Below, piece after piece: positions 42,168 to 50,945 of a DNA stretch of 64,000 nt. The DNA comes from DASVDE01 sp963740065 (GTDB lineage: Bacteria; Actinomycetota; Thermoleophilia; Solirubrobacterales; 70-9). The notes below the pieces were generated by a model. It was given only the letters and a program-made list of their open reading frames with translations. It did not search any database and was not told where the DNA came from. A program made the translations under genes and the position numbers. The stretch lies in assembly GCA_963740065.1 (NCBI GenBank), contig CAVUCS010000004.1, positions 248,001 through 312,000 of the forward strand, in the 5' to 3' direction. Numbering within the stretch: the first letter of the stretch is position 1; every line of letters begins with the position of its first letter.

Positions 42168-42404
42168 CTACTTTGAGGTCACAGCGACGAGACCCAGCGC
42201 GATGCTCGCGAGAGTGACCAGCAGGGCGAGAATCCCCACGGTTGCCGCCATCCCCGCCGCCAGCGGGCGTTCGTTGCGGTTGAGGTCGGCGAATTGCGCA
42301 GCGCCCCAAATCGCGACCGCAAAGACGACGGTCACCCCCACGCCCGCCATAACCGACACGACCACCGTCTGCATCAGCTCCTTGGTTTCGACGATGACCG
42401 CCAT
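42168..42404 (-). CDS. Small membrane protein paired with the phosphate transporter
   Basis: 78 residues with two membrane segments (about 11-30 and 48-72) and a NRNERP loop between. No family recognised. Its ATG is 2 nt after the pit stop (TGAGCATG), so it is translated with pit and may be an accessory subunit. Confidence 0.65.
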   Translation of the reverse strand: MAVIVETKELMQTVVVSVMAGVGVTVVFAVAIWGAAQFADLNRNERPLAAGMAATVGILALLVTLASIALGLVAVTSK

Positions 42405-42406
42405 GC

Positions 42407-43504
42407 TCAACTCGCGGGCACCGGGGAGCCCTGCCGAGAGCGACGAGCGAAAGCCGCAACGACGAGGGACAGCGCCATCAGCGAAACCAAAACCGGTCCC
42501 AATGCGCCGGTGCCGAAGATTCGCGTAAGGCCATAGACGGCGGCGCCGATCGCTGCCGCCGCCGGCAGCGTCAGCAACCAGGCCATCATGATGTTGCCGG
42601 CCACTCCCCAGCGCACGGCGGAAACCCGCTTGCCCGCTCCCGCCCCCATCACGCCGCCGTTGATCACGTGCGTGGTCGACAGCGGGAAGCCAAAGTGCGT
42701 GGAGGCGAGGATCACCGCGGCTCCCGCACCCTGGGCCGAGAACCCCTGCGCCGCGTCCATCTTGATGATCCGGCTGCCTGTCGTGCGAATGATCCTCCAG
42801 CCACCCGTATAGGTGCCGAGCGCGATTGCCGTCGCGGCGGAGACGATCACCCAAAGAGGTGGATCGGCGTTCGCTCCCAGGGTGCCATTGGCAACCAGGG
42901 CAAGGGTGATGACGCCCATCGTCTTCTGCGCGTCATTGGTGCCGTGCGCCAGCGCCAGTAACCCACCGGAGACAATCTGCCCGTACCGAAAGCCGCGAGT
43001 TACCGTGCCCGGTCGCTGGCGACCAACAATCCTGTAAACCAGCCCAATCGCAGCCCCGGCGACGATAAAAGCCAGGATCGGCGCGATAACCGCCGGGATC
43101 AAGACCTTGCCGACCAGCCCGTCAGCGATAACCGCGTCGAAGCCGGCGGCCGCGATCGCCGAGCCCACCACGCCACCGATCAAGGCATGCGAAGAGCTGG
43201 AGGGCAGTGCCAGCCACCATGTGGCCAGGTTCCACGCAATCGCGCCGATTAGACCGGCGAAGACGATCGTCGGGGTGATCACGTCCGAGTTGACGACATC
43301 GTTGGCGACAGTCGCAGCGACCGAGATGGAGATGAAAGCGCCGGCGAAGTTGAGTAGCGCGGCCATCCCTATCGCCACCTGAGGGTTGGCCGCCCCAGTC
43401 GAGATCGAGGTGGCGACGACGTTGGCGGTGTCGTGGAACCCGTTGGTGAAGTCGAATGCCAGCGCCGTGGCGACGACGATGACGAGGATTACGTCGGAGT
43501 TCAC
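42407..43504 (-). CDS. pit: PiT family inorganic phosphate transporter
   Basis: 365 residues from GTG 43504, with about ten membrane helices. The two signature repeats, GFHDTANVVATSIST near 20 and AHGTNDAQKTMGVI near 190, carry the transport Asp/Asn residues. Low-affinity Pi uptake (with metal) driven by H+. Follows DUF47 by 4 nt, the usual DUF47-pit operon. Confidence 0.95.
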   Translation of the reverse strand: MNSDVILVIVVATALAFDFTNGFHDTANVVATSISTGAANPQVAIGMAALLNFAGAFISISVAATVANDVVNSDVITPTIVFAGLIGAIAWNLATWWLALPSSSSHALIGGVVGSAIAAAGFDAVIADGLVGKVLIPAVIAPILAFIVAGAAIGLVYRIVGRQRPGTVTRGFRYGQIVSGGLLALAHGTNDAQKTMGVITLALVANGTLGANADPPLWVIVSAATAIALGTYTGGWRIIRTTGSRIIKMDAAQGFSAQGAGAAVILASTHFGFPLSTTHVINGGVMGAGAGKRVSAVRWGVAGNIMMAWLLTLPAAAAIGAAVYGLTRIFGTGALGPVLVSLMALSLVVAAFARRSRQGSPVPAS

Positions 43505-43508
43505 GCGG

Positions 43509-44129
43509 TCAGCTGTTCTTGATGACGATTCCCTCGAGGATCTGCGCCGCGGTCTCGGTCGCGTCGATCGCGTTCTCAAGCACCGCGAACATATCCTTCC
43601 AGCGGATCACGACCATCGGGTCGATCCCATTGGAGAAGAGGGAGGCGACCGCGTCGCGGGAGATCCGGTCTCCCTCGTTCTCCAGCCGGTGGATCTCAAT
43701 CCAGTATCTGTCGAGGTTCTTGAAGTCCCGCAGATGCTCGAGCCCCTGGGCGAGCTGCTCGCAAGACTGAACCAACACCTTGGTGAGCGCCTGAGCCTGG
43801 GCCATCGGCGCCTCGATCTTGTAGAGGCCGAGGAAGTCGGCGGCCTCCTCGGCGTAATCGACGATGTCGTCCATCTGCGTCGCCAGGTTGTAGATGTCCT
43901 CGCGGTCGATAGGCGTAACGAAGGTGGGGTTCAGCCGCTGGACGATGTCGTGGGTGATCCGGTCGCCCTCCTGCTCGGCCTTGAGGATCTCTCGCGAGAT
44001 GCCTTCATCCTCGGGCCACGAGTTCATCATTTGGTCCAACAGCCGCGAAGCCTGGACGCTGTTTTGCCCGGCCTCTATAAAGAGGTCGAAGTAGGTTTGA
44101 TCGCGGGGAAGGAGGGAGAGGCGAGCCAC
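43509..44129 (-). CDS. DUF47/YkaA family PhoU-like protein
   Basis: 206-residue all-helical protein. EQEGDRITHDIVQRLN and RLENEGDRISRDAV are the paired E/D-x3-D metal motifs of the PhoU/DUF47 fold. It is thought to modulate the partner Pit transporter. GTG start, 32 bp after ppk. Confidence 0.93.
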   Translation of the reverse strand: MARLSLLPRDQTYFDLFIEAGQNSVQASRLLDQMMNSWPEDEGISREILKAEQEGDRITHDIVQRLNPTFVTPIDREDIYNLATQMDDIVDYAEEAADFLGLYKIEAPMAQAQALTKVLVQSCEQLAQGLEHLRDFKNLDRYWIEIHRLENEGDRISRDAVASLFSNGIDPMVVIRWKDMFAVLENAIDATETAAQILEGIVIKNS

Positions 44130-44161
44130 GCGGCAATCCTAGAGGTCGAGCCGGTCTTTTC

Positions 44162-46273
44162 TCAGCCGGCCGCCGCGGCGAGATGCTCCGCAGCGCGCGC
44201 CGCATGGCGCTCGCGCAGCTCCTCCTGAACGCTGCGGCGCTCCTCATCGGCAGCACTCAACCGAGTCCACTCGCCGTCGGGGCCCAGCTCCCAGGCGTTC
44301 GCGTTCTCGGCAAAGCATCGCTCCAGCACGTCGAGCAGCTCCGCCCGCAGCTCCGGATCCTCGACCGGCGCGGCCAGCTCCACCCGGCTGTCGAGATTGC
44401 GCGGCATCAGGTCGGCGGAGCCCATCAGAACTCGCGTCTCCTCCCCGCGCTGGAACGTGTAGACGCGTGAGTGCTCGAGGAAGCGGCCGACGATGGAGAC
44501 AACGCGGATGTTCTCCGAGATCCCCGGGACCCCCGGCCGCAGGCAACAGATGCCGCGCACGTTGAGGTCGACTTTCACCCCGGCCCGCGAAGCCTCATAC
44601 AGCGCCTGGATGCAGCCCGCGTCCACCAGCGAGTTCATCTTGAGGGCGATCCGCGCCTCCTCTCCGGCCCGGTGTGCCTCAACCGTGCGCTCGATCTCCT
44701 CGATGATCCGACCGCGCATCGTCGTCGGCGAAACCAGCACCTTGCGGTACTCCGCGGGGCGGCCGTAGCCGGTGAGGAAGTTGAACATCTCCGCCACGTC
44801 GGCGCCGATCTCGGGGTCGGCGGTGAAAAGACCGAAGTCGGTGTAGAGGCGGGCTGTCTTCGGGTGGTAGTTGCCGGTGCCGATATGGACGTACTCGCGC
44901 ACCCGGTCCCCTTCACGCCGAGCGACGAGGATCGCCTTCACATGCGTCTTCAGGCCCGGGATGCCATAGACGACGTGCACGCCCGCCTCCTCCAGGGACT
45001 TCGCCCAATGAATATTGGCTTCCTCGTCGAAGCGGGCTTTCAGCTCGACCATGCAGACCGCCTGCTTGCCGCGCTCCGAGGCGCGGATCAGCGAAGGGAC
45101 CAGCGGGGAATCGTCGCTGGTCCGGTAGACGGTGTGCTTGATCGCCAGCACGTCCGGATCGGCGACCGCCTGCTCAACGAAGCGCTCCACCGAGGTGGCA
45201 AAGGAGTCGTAGGGGTGGTGGACGAGCAGATCGGACTGGCGGATCGTCGCGAACATGTCGACCTGCTCCTCGTCCTCGCCCTGCAAGCGCGGCCGGGTGA
45301 CCGGGGTCCATGGCGGGTAGCGCAGCTCCGCGTGGCCGGGGACGTCAGCGATCGAAGTCAGGTCGTCGAGGCCGATCAACCCATCGATGTCGTAGACCTC
45401 GCGGTCTTCCAGGCGCAAGGCGTCGATCAGCTGCTCGCGCAGCTTCGGGTTCATGCCGGTGGCGATCTCCAAGCGAACCACCTCGCCGAAGCGACGGCGG
45501 CGAATCTCGTCCTGGACCGCCTGCAAGAGGTCATCGGCCTCGTCGCTGACGGTGAAGTCGGCGTCGCGGGTGACGCGGAAATAGCCATGGTCGATCACCT
45601 CGGTGCCGGGGAAGAGCACATCGAGGTTGGCGGCAATCGCCTCTTCCAAGGGGACGAATGCCTTGCCGTCCTCTCCGACCGGCAGGAAGCGCCCGAGCAG
45701 CTCCTTCGGCACCTTGACGCGGGCGATGATCTCGGTGCCGCTCTCGGGATCGCGCAGCAACACGCCGAGGCTGAGCGAGAGATTCGAGATGTACGGGAAG
45801 GGGCGACCGAGTCCGATCACCAGCGGAGTCAACGCCGGGAATACCTGCTCGTGGAAGCGAACGTTGATCTCGCGGAGCTCTTCGGGGGTCGCGGTCTCAA
45901 GGGAGACGATCCGGATCCCCTGCTCCTCCATGGCTGGGCGCAGGTCCCCGTTGAAACAGGTGTGCAGGCGATGGTCGAGCTCCAGCACACGAGACTGGAT
46001 CGCGTCTATCTGCTCTCCCGGAGCAAGACCATCGGGCCCGCGCGCGTCAATCCCCGCATCAAGCTGGCCAAACAGTCCCGCGACGCGAACCATGAAGAAC
46101 TCGTCCAAGTTGTTGGCGTAGATCGCGCAGAAGCGCAGCCGCTCCAGCAGTGGGATGCCGTCCTCTTCAGCCAGCTCCAGTACGCGCTGGTTGAAGTCGA
46201 GCCAGGACAGCTCGCGATTGAAATAGAGCTCCGGATCGTCGATCGGGCCATCGTACTGAGGCACAGACGACAC
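44162..46273 (-). CDS. ppk: Polyphosphate kinase 1
   Basis: 703 residues from GTG 46273 (46264 is possible). Polymerises ATP terminal phosphate into polyphosphate. Four PPK1 domains are visible: N (YFNRELSWLDFNQRVLELA), head, and the two catalytic C domains with the phospho-His region HIGTGNYHPKTARLYTDFGLF and the ATP site GSADLMPRNLDSRVEL. Stands with CHAD and ppx genes. Confidence 0.96.
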   Translation of the reverse strand: MSSVPQYDGPIDDPELYFNRELSWLDFNQRVLELAEEDGIPLLERLRFCAIYANNLDEFFMVRVAGLFGQLDAGIDARGPDGLAPGEQIDAIQSRVLELDHRLHTCFNGDLRPAMEEQGIRIVSLETATPEELREINVRFHEQVFPALTPLVIGLGRPFPYISNLSLSLGVLLRDPESGTEIIARVKVPKELLGRFLPVGEDGKAFVPLEEAIAANLDVLFPGTEVIDHGYFRVTRDADFTVSDEADDLLQAVQDEIRRRRFGEVVRLEIATGMNPKLREQLIDALRLEDREVYDIDGLIGLDDLTSIADVPGHAELRYPPWTPVTRPRLQGEDEEQVDMFATIRQSDLLVHHPYDSFATSVERFVEQAVADPDVLAIKHTVYRTSDDSPLVPSLIRASERGKQAVCMVELKARFDEEANIHWAKSLEEAGVHVVYGIPGLKTHVKAILVARREGDRVREYVHIGTGNYHPKTARLYTDFGLFTADPEIGADVAEMFNFLTGYGRPAEYRKVLVSPTTMRGRIIEEIERTVEAHRAGEEARIALKMNSLVDAGCIQALYEASRAGVKVDLNVRGICCLRPGVPGISENIRVVSIVGRFLEHSRVYTFQRGEETRVLMGSADLMPRNLDSRVELAAPVEDPELRAELLDVLERCFAENANAWELGPDGEWTRLSAADEERRSVQEELRERHAARAAEHLAAAAG

Positions 46274-46293
46274 TCGTGAACTTTGCGTAACAA

Positions 46294-46713
46294 CTACAGC
46301 GCACGCTCTAGCGCTGTCCAGGTCCCTTTGCTCTCCTCCAGGCGCCAAAGGTCGGTGAAGCGACGGAAGAGCAGCTCGCGGCGAGAGTGGAGCGTCGCGA
46401 TCAGGGATGGGACGCCTGCGGAACGGGGAAGCAGGACGTCGCAGTCATGGATCTCACCGAGGACGCCCTGCAGCTCCCTGGCGGCGCGGCGGGCAGCCTT
46501 CACTTCAGGGCCGAAACAGGGGCTGACGATTTCCAGCACGTAGCGCAACCGCTTGGCGGCGATCCGCATGCCGTGCTGAGCCTCGGCGGCACTGGGATCG
46601 AGAGCGCTCTCGGAGCAGGCGCGCAACTCGTCGAGCCGCACGCGGACAATCCTCTCCGCGTTGTCCCGCAGCGTCCCCCCAGGATCGAGGCCCTCGACCG
46701 CGCGCGCCTTCAT
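46294..46713 (-). CDS. CHAD-domain protein, second half
   Basis: 139 residues from ATG 46713, which overlaps the preceding stop as ATGA. A conserved-histidine alpha-helical domain half: HGMRIAAKRLRYVLEIV and the basic helices around it, ending EESKGTWTALE. CHAD domains bind polyphosphate and sit on polyP granules. Here one domain is made as two separate proteins. Confidence 0.8.
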   Translation of the reverse strand: MKARAVEGLDPGGTLRDNAERIVRVRLDELRACSESALDPSAAEAQHGMRIAAKRLRYVLEIVSPCFGPEVKAARRAARELQGVLGEIHDCDVLLPRSAGVPSLIATLHSRRELLFRRFTDLWRLEESKGTWTALERAL

Positions 46714-47183
46714 GCCTTTGCTCTCTCGATCAACTTCGCCAGTCGGCGGCGCAGCTTTGCGAGCTGTCTCTCGGCGACGAAGGATGCGAGAGCTTGATTT
46801 GCGCGCGCTCGCTCCTCGCGCAGGTCGGCGACCATCTCCGCGACTGCCTCGCGGTCCCCGGGATCGACTTCGGCCATCAGCCGCTCCAGGAACTCGACTT
46901 CCACATCGCAATCGCGGCGTGCGCCGAGCGCGTCGGCCAGTGCCTTCACTTCTTTCAACGCTTTGTGGAGGCGCTTGCGCGGGAAGCAGGAGACGAAGAC
47001 CTCCATTGCGGCGCGCAGGCGGCGCGTCGCGACCCGCATGTCGTGAACGCGCTCTGGCTTTTCGACATCGAGAACCCCTGGCGAGTGCTCAAAGACCTCC
47101 ACCGCGCGGACACCCACCACCAGCGCCGCCGCCTGGGCGAACGCCTCGTCGCAATCGAGCTCAACCTCGCGCGCGCGTGCCAC
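46710..47183 (-). CDS. CHAD-domain protein, first half
   Basis: 157 residues. RVHDMRVATRRLRAAMEVF is the CHAD His/basic helix; DCDVEVEFLERL and the Lys/Arg-rich end (LAKLRRRLAKLIERAKA) complete a four-helix half. Translationally coupled to the second half by ATGA. Placed between ppx and ppk, so a role with polyphosphate is likely. Confidence 0.82.
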   Translation of the reverse strand: MARAREVELDCDEAFAQAAALVVGVRAVEVFEHSPGVLDVEKPERVHDMRVATRRLRAAMEVFVSCFPRKRLHKALKEVKALADALGARRDCDVEVEFLERLMAEVDPGDREAVAEMVADLREERARANQALASFVAERQLAKLRRRLAKLIERAKA

Positions 47184-47215
47184 AGGCTGAGGCTAGAGCA
47201 GAGGCGGTGCTGCCT

Positions 47216-48124
47216 CTAGGCCGCGAGCCGCGCCGGCGAGGAGCCGTTGGCGTTGCCGTTGAGAAGGTCCAGGATGACCCCCTCGCGCAACCCCCCCTTG
47301 CCAATCTGCAATGGCTGTCCGAGCAGCTCGGAGACCTTCTCCAGCAAAAGCACGCCGGTCGCGAGAATGCGAACTCGCTGGGGGTCCAACTCAAAGCGAC
47401 GGGCGACATCGGCCGCCGGATCGCCGGATAGAACCCGGATACCCCGCTCCAGCGTCTCGTACTCGAGCACCGCGCCTACCAACCGCCTCAACGACGTGGC
47501 ACTGCCGCCCACCGCAACCGCCTGAGCGGGACGTTCAATCTCAACCCCTTCGAAGAGGTCGTCGATGCGATCACGGACCTTGCGGATCTCCGCTGCCGAG
47601 GGCGGGTCTGAGGTAATCAGCTCATCGGCAAGCACTCCGGAGCCGACCGACCAGGAGCGCACGCTTTCAACACCGCCGGAAACACTGCCGAGAATGACCT
47701 CGGTCGAGCCGCCGCCAACGTCGACCACGCCGACCTTCCCCTCAACCGGGTGGCCGAGCGTCTTGGTCGCGCCAATGAAGGAAAGTCGCCCCTCCTCCTC
47801 TTCGCTGAGAATGTCGACAGGGACCCCGGAGACATCGGCGATCTTCTTCGCGACGAGTTTTCCGTTCGGCGCTTCGCGCACCGCGGCTGTCGCGACGGAG
47901 CGAATCGTCTCCGCCCCCAACTCCCGCGCCAGCCTCACCTGCGTGGAGACGACCTCGACAACCTCGTCGACCTTTTCCGGCAGGATCGCCCCGTCGTCAT
48001 CCAGGGCCTTGTTGACTCGCGTATAAGCCCGCTGCTCCATCACCTTCTTCAACTGTCCATCGACAGGCTCCGCCACCAATACGCGGGTCGTGTTGGAACC
48101 GATATCTATGGCGGCGCAGAGCAT
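47216..48124 (-). CDS. ppx: Ppx/GppA exopolyphosphatase family protein
   Basis: 302 residues from ATG 48124, with GGAAAG 7 nt upstream (48139 is the alternative). ASKHA fold: phosphate loop IDIGSNTTRVL at the start and VVDVGGGSTEV near 140. Only the two N-terminal domains are present; no HD domain, like the short actinobacterial Ppx/GppA proteins. Degrades polyphosphate or pppGpp. Repeat copy C fills its upstream region. Confidence 0.92.
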   Translation of the reverse strand: MLCAAIDIGSNTTRVLVAEPVDGQLKKVMEQRAYTRVNKALDDDGAILPEKVDEVVEVVSTQVRLARELGAETIRSVATAAVREAPNGKLVAKKIADVSGVPVDILSEEEEGRLSFIGATKTLGHPVEGKVGVVDVGGGSTEVILGSVSGGVESVRSWSVGSGVLADELITSDPPSAAEIRKVRDRIDDLFEGVEIERPAQAVAVGGSATSLRRLVGAVLEYETLERGIRVLSGDPAADVARRFELDPQRVRILATGVLLLEKVSELLGQPLQIGKGGLREGVILDLLNGNANGSSPARLAA

Positions 48125-48163
48125 CGCGGGACTTTCCATGTTCCCAAACGCCACGGATCTCAA

Positions 48164-48279
48164 AGGAGGGGTCGGGTGCCCCTCCCGGCGGCTTGTACTT
48201 TTTCGCGCCAATCCATCCGCGGTCAGCCGCAGGCGCCTCACCGAAAAAGTTGAGCCGGGAGGGGTACCCGACCCCTCCT
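48164..48279. repeat. Intergenic long inverted-repeat element, copy C
   Basis: Left arm 48164-48205, right arm 48242-48279, loop 36 nt. The outer stem pairs as AGGAGGGGTCGGGT, one mismatch, CCCCTCCCGGC; the inner stem is ACTTTTTCG / CGAAAAAGT. It ends in the phoU stop codon and lies upstream of ppx. In the opposite orientation to A and B: the minus strand reads GGATTGGCGCGAAAAAGT. Confidence 0.85.
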
Positions 48280-48967
48280 ACGCACTCGGATGAGAGGCGT
48301 CTTCGAACTCGCGAAACAGTCCCGTGACCACGAAGGCGACCTGCTCACCGACGTCGACGGCATTGTCCCCGATCCGCTCGATCGCCCGCGCCGCCAGCAG
48401 CATCGTCATCGCCCACTCGCGTTTGTCGGCGTCGTCCCCGATCTCCAGGGCCAGGCCGAAGCACTCGCGGTTGAGGTTGTCGACCACATCGTCTTGGCGG
48501 ACCAAGTCGCGAGCCATCTCGACGTCGCGCTCCTCGAAGGACCGCTTTGCCTGGGAAATCAGGGTGCGGGCCTGGCGACCCATGGTGAGGATCCGCTTCA
48601 CCATCTCCTCGTCGGCCGGAGGCTCGTTGCCGGTCAGCGGGATCATCTTGCAGATGTTCACGCACTGATCGCCCATCCGTTCGATGTTCTTGAGAACGTG
48701 CAACAGGGCCGAAATCAGCCGCAGGTCCGTCGCCACCGGCGACTGCGTGGCGAGCAGCGCGATCAGGCTCTGGTGCACCTCCAGGTAGCGACCGTCTATC
48801 CGATCGTCATCGGCAATCACCATCTGCGCCAACTCGATGTCCTGGTGCTCAATCGCCTCCAAGGTGCGCTCCAGCGCCGCATTGGCCAAGTCGAGCCCGC
48901 CCAAGGCGCTGACCTCTAGCTGCCCCAGCTCCTCCTGATACTGAACGCGAACACCCTCGATAGCCAT
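48278..48967 (-). CDS. phoU: Phosphate-transport regulator PhoU
   Basis: 229 residues, two three-helix bundles with metal motifs NIERMGDQCVNI and AIERIGDNAVDVGEQV. Down-regulates Pst uptake and phosphate signalling. Follows pstB by 8 bp in the pst operon. Its stop lies in the right arm of repeat copy C. Confidence 0.95.
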   Translation of the reverse strand: MAIEGVRVQYQEELGQLEVSALGGLDLANAALERTLEAIEHQDIELAQMVIADDDRIDGRYLEVHQSLIALLATQSPVATDLRLISALLHVLKNIERMGDQCVNICKMIPLTGNEPPADEEMVKRILTMGRQARTLISQAKRSFEERDVEMARDLVRQDDVVDNLNRECFGLALEIGDDADKREWAMTMLLAARAIERIGDNAVDVGEQVAFVVTGLFREFEDASHPSA

Positions 48968-48975
48968 CTTTCCCC

Positions 48976-49860
48976 TTACCCGAACCGGCCGCTGACGTAA
49001 TCCTCGGTAGCCTGCTCCTCAGGCCGGGTGAAGATCTTCTCGGTCTCCCCGATCTCCACCAGTCTGCCGGGCATGCCGCTTCTTTCGAGGTTGAAGAAGG
49101 CGGTCACGTCGCTGGCCCGCGAGGCCTGCTGCATGTTGTGAGTGACGATCACGATCGTGAAGCGATTCTTCATCTCCCCGATCAACTCCTCGATCGCCAG
49201 TGTCGCAACCGGGTCCAGCGCCGAGCAAGGCTCGTCCATCAACAACACCTCCGGCTCAACCGCGGTCGCGCGGGCGATACAGAGCCGCTGTTGCTGCCCG
49301 CCAGAGAGCCCGGACCCGGGCTTGTCGAGACGATCCTTGACTTCGTCCCAGAGGTGCGCGCCACGCAGCGCACGCTCGACTATCTCGTCCTTTTCAGCCT
49401 TCTTCACACCCTTCGCGTTGAGCGTCACGCCGGCGGCCACGTTCTCGTATATCGACATCGTCGGAAACGGGTTCGGCGACTGGAAGACCATCCCGACCAA
49501 ACGGCGCACCTGGACCGGGTCAATGGTCGGCGCGTAGATGTCGTGCCCGTCGATCACGATCTCCCCTTCAACGCGGGCGCCGGGCGTCAACTCATGCATG
49601 CGGTTGAGCGAGCGCAGGAAGGTGGTCTTGCCGCAGCCCGAGGAACCGATCAACGCCGTCACCTTGTTCGGCTGGATCGTCATCGTCACGTCCTGCACGG
49701 CGTGGAAGTCGCCGTAGAAGAGGTTGACGTTGCGTGCCTCGACGGTCTTGGCGCCGCGAGCCGGTGCCGCCGCATTTCTTACCTCAGGCAACCGAGGCGG
49801 CGGCGAAAACTGCGGGTCCGGCGCGGTGCTTTCCACGGGGCTAACGGATCTCTGTTCCAT
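48976..49860 (-). CDS. pstB: Phosphate ABC transporter ATP-binding protein PstB
   Basis: 294 residues from ATG 49860, which overlaps the pstA end by 20 bp. Walker A GSSGCGKTTFLRSLNRM, PstB-specific signature SGLSGGQQQRLCIARA, Walker B LLMDEPCSALDP. An N-terminal ~40-residue Pro/Ala extension precedes the ABC domain. High-affinity Pi import. Confidence 0.97.
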   Translation of the reverse strand: MEQRSVSPVESTAPDPQFSPPPRLPEVRNAAAPARGAKTVEARNVNLFYGDFHAVQDVTMTIQPNKVTALIGSSGCGKTTFLRSLNRMHELTPGARVEGEIVIDGHDIYAPTIDPVQVRRLVGMVFQSPNPFPTMSIYENVAAGVTLNAKGVKKAEKDEIVERALRGAHLWDEVKDRLDKPGSGLSGGQQQRLCIARATAVEPEVLLMDEPCSALDPVATLAIEELIGEMKNRFTIVIVTHNMQQASRASDVTAFFNLERSGMPGRLVEIGETEKIFTRPEEQATEDYVSGRFG

Positions 49861-50935
49861 AGCGACGATAGATGAGGCGAGCAACAAGGCTCAAGAGCAT
49901 CACGATAGCGATCAGGGTCAGGGCCGCCGCCCAGGCACGATCGTATGCGGCCTGCTTCAAGACGCCGGGATTGCGGTACTCGCCAAACGCGTAGACGGCG
50001 AGGTTCTGCATCCGTCCGTTGAAGGGGTTGGAGTTGATCGAGTCGACCACCCCGGTGGTGACCAGGAGCGGCGCCGTCTCGCCGATTACCCGGGCGGTGG
50101 CGAGCATCACGCCGGTAACCAGGCCGGCCAGCGCGGTGGGAAGCACGACTTTGACGATCGTCTTCCACTTCGGCGTGCCCAACGCGTATGAAGCCTCACG
50201 AAGGTGGTTGGGAACGATTTTGAGGATTTCTTCGGAGGTGCGAATCACGATCGGGACCATCAAGACGGCGAGGGCCACCGACCCCATAACCCCCATCCGA
50301 ATACCGGGGCCGAAGAAGAGCGCGAACAGGGCGAAGGCGAACAGTCCGGCGACGATCGATGGAATGCCGGTCATCACGTCGACGAAGAAGGTGAGCGCTT
50401 TGCGCAGGCGGCCGGTGCCGTACTCGGTCAGATAGATCGCGACCATGACCCCAATCGGCACTGCGATCGCCGCCGCTACCCCGGTAATCACGAGCGTGCC
50501 GACGATCGCGTGCGCGGCGCCGCCGCCTTCGCCGATCACGCCACGCGCCGACTCGGTGAAGAAAGCCGAGTCGAACCGGGCCAGCCCCCTGGTGACGACC
50601 TGGTAGAGCAACGAGATCAGCGGCGCGACAGCGGCACCAAAGGCAGCGACGATCGACAGCGTCGCGACTCGATCCGCGGCACGGCGAGGCCCCTCCACCA
50701 CTCGCGACCAAGCGTAAATCGAGGCGCAGGAAGCGACAACGGCCAGGACAATGGCCGCGACGATGTTGAAACTGCCCAGTGCGAGCAGCAGAAGGACGGA
50801 GAAGAGAATTGAGCCTCCGACGGCTCCATAGGGGGCCCAAGAGGGGAGCACACCGTTCTCAAACAGGGCCTCTCCGAGCGAGGAGCCCAAAGCCGGCGCC
50901 GGCGCCAAATCAATTCTTTCCGCGCGATCGCTCAC
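49841..50935 (-). CDS. pstA: Phosphate ABC transporter permease PstA
   Basis: 364 residues with six core helices preceded by an extra hydrophobic N-terminal pair (about 30-80). The EAA-type loop EASYALGTPKWKTIVKVVLPTA is clear. GTG start. Pairs with PstC in the membrane. Confidence 0.95.
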   Translation of the reverse strand: MSDRAERIDLAPAPALGSSLGEALFENGVLPSWAPYGAVGGSILFSVLLLLALGSFNIVAAIVLAVVASCASIYAWSRVVEGPRRAADRVATLSIVAAFGAAVAPLISLLYQVVTRGLARFDSAFFTESARGVIGEGGGAAHAIVGTLVITGVAAAIAVPIGVMVAIYLTEYGTGRLRKALTFFVDVMTGIPSIVAGLFAFALFALFFGPGIRMGVMGSVALAVLMVPIVIRTSEEILKIVPNHLREASYALGTPKWKTIVKVVLPTALAGLVTGVMLATARVIGETAPLLVTTGVVDSINSNPFNGRMQNLAVYAFGEYRNPGVLKQAAYDRAWAAALTLIAIVMLLSLVARLIYRRYGTEIR

Positions 50936-50945
50936 GTTGCGGTTC

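Noticed and set aside
44471..46279. 602-codon open frame on the plus strand
   Set aside because: Antisense shadow of ppk; no domain or start signal.
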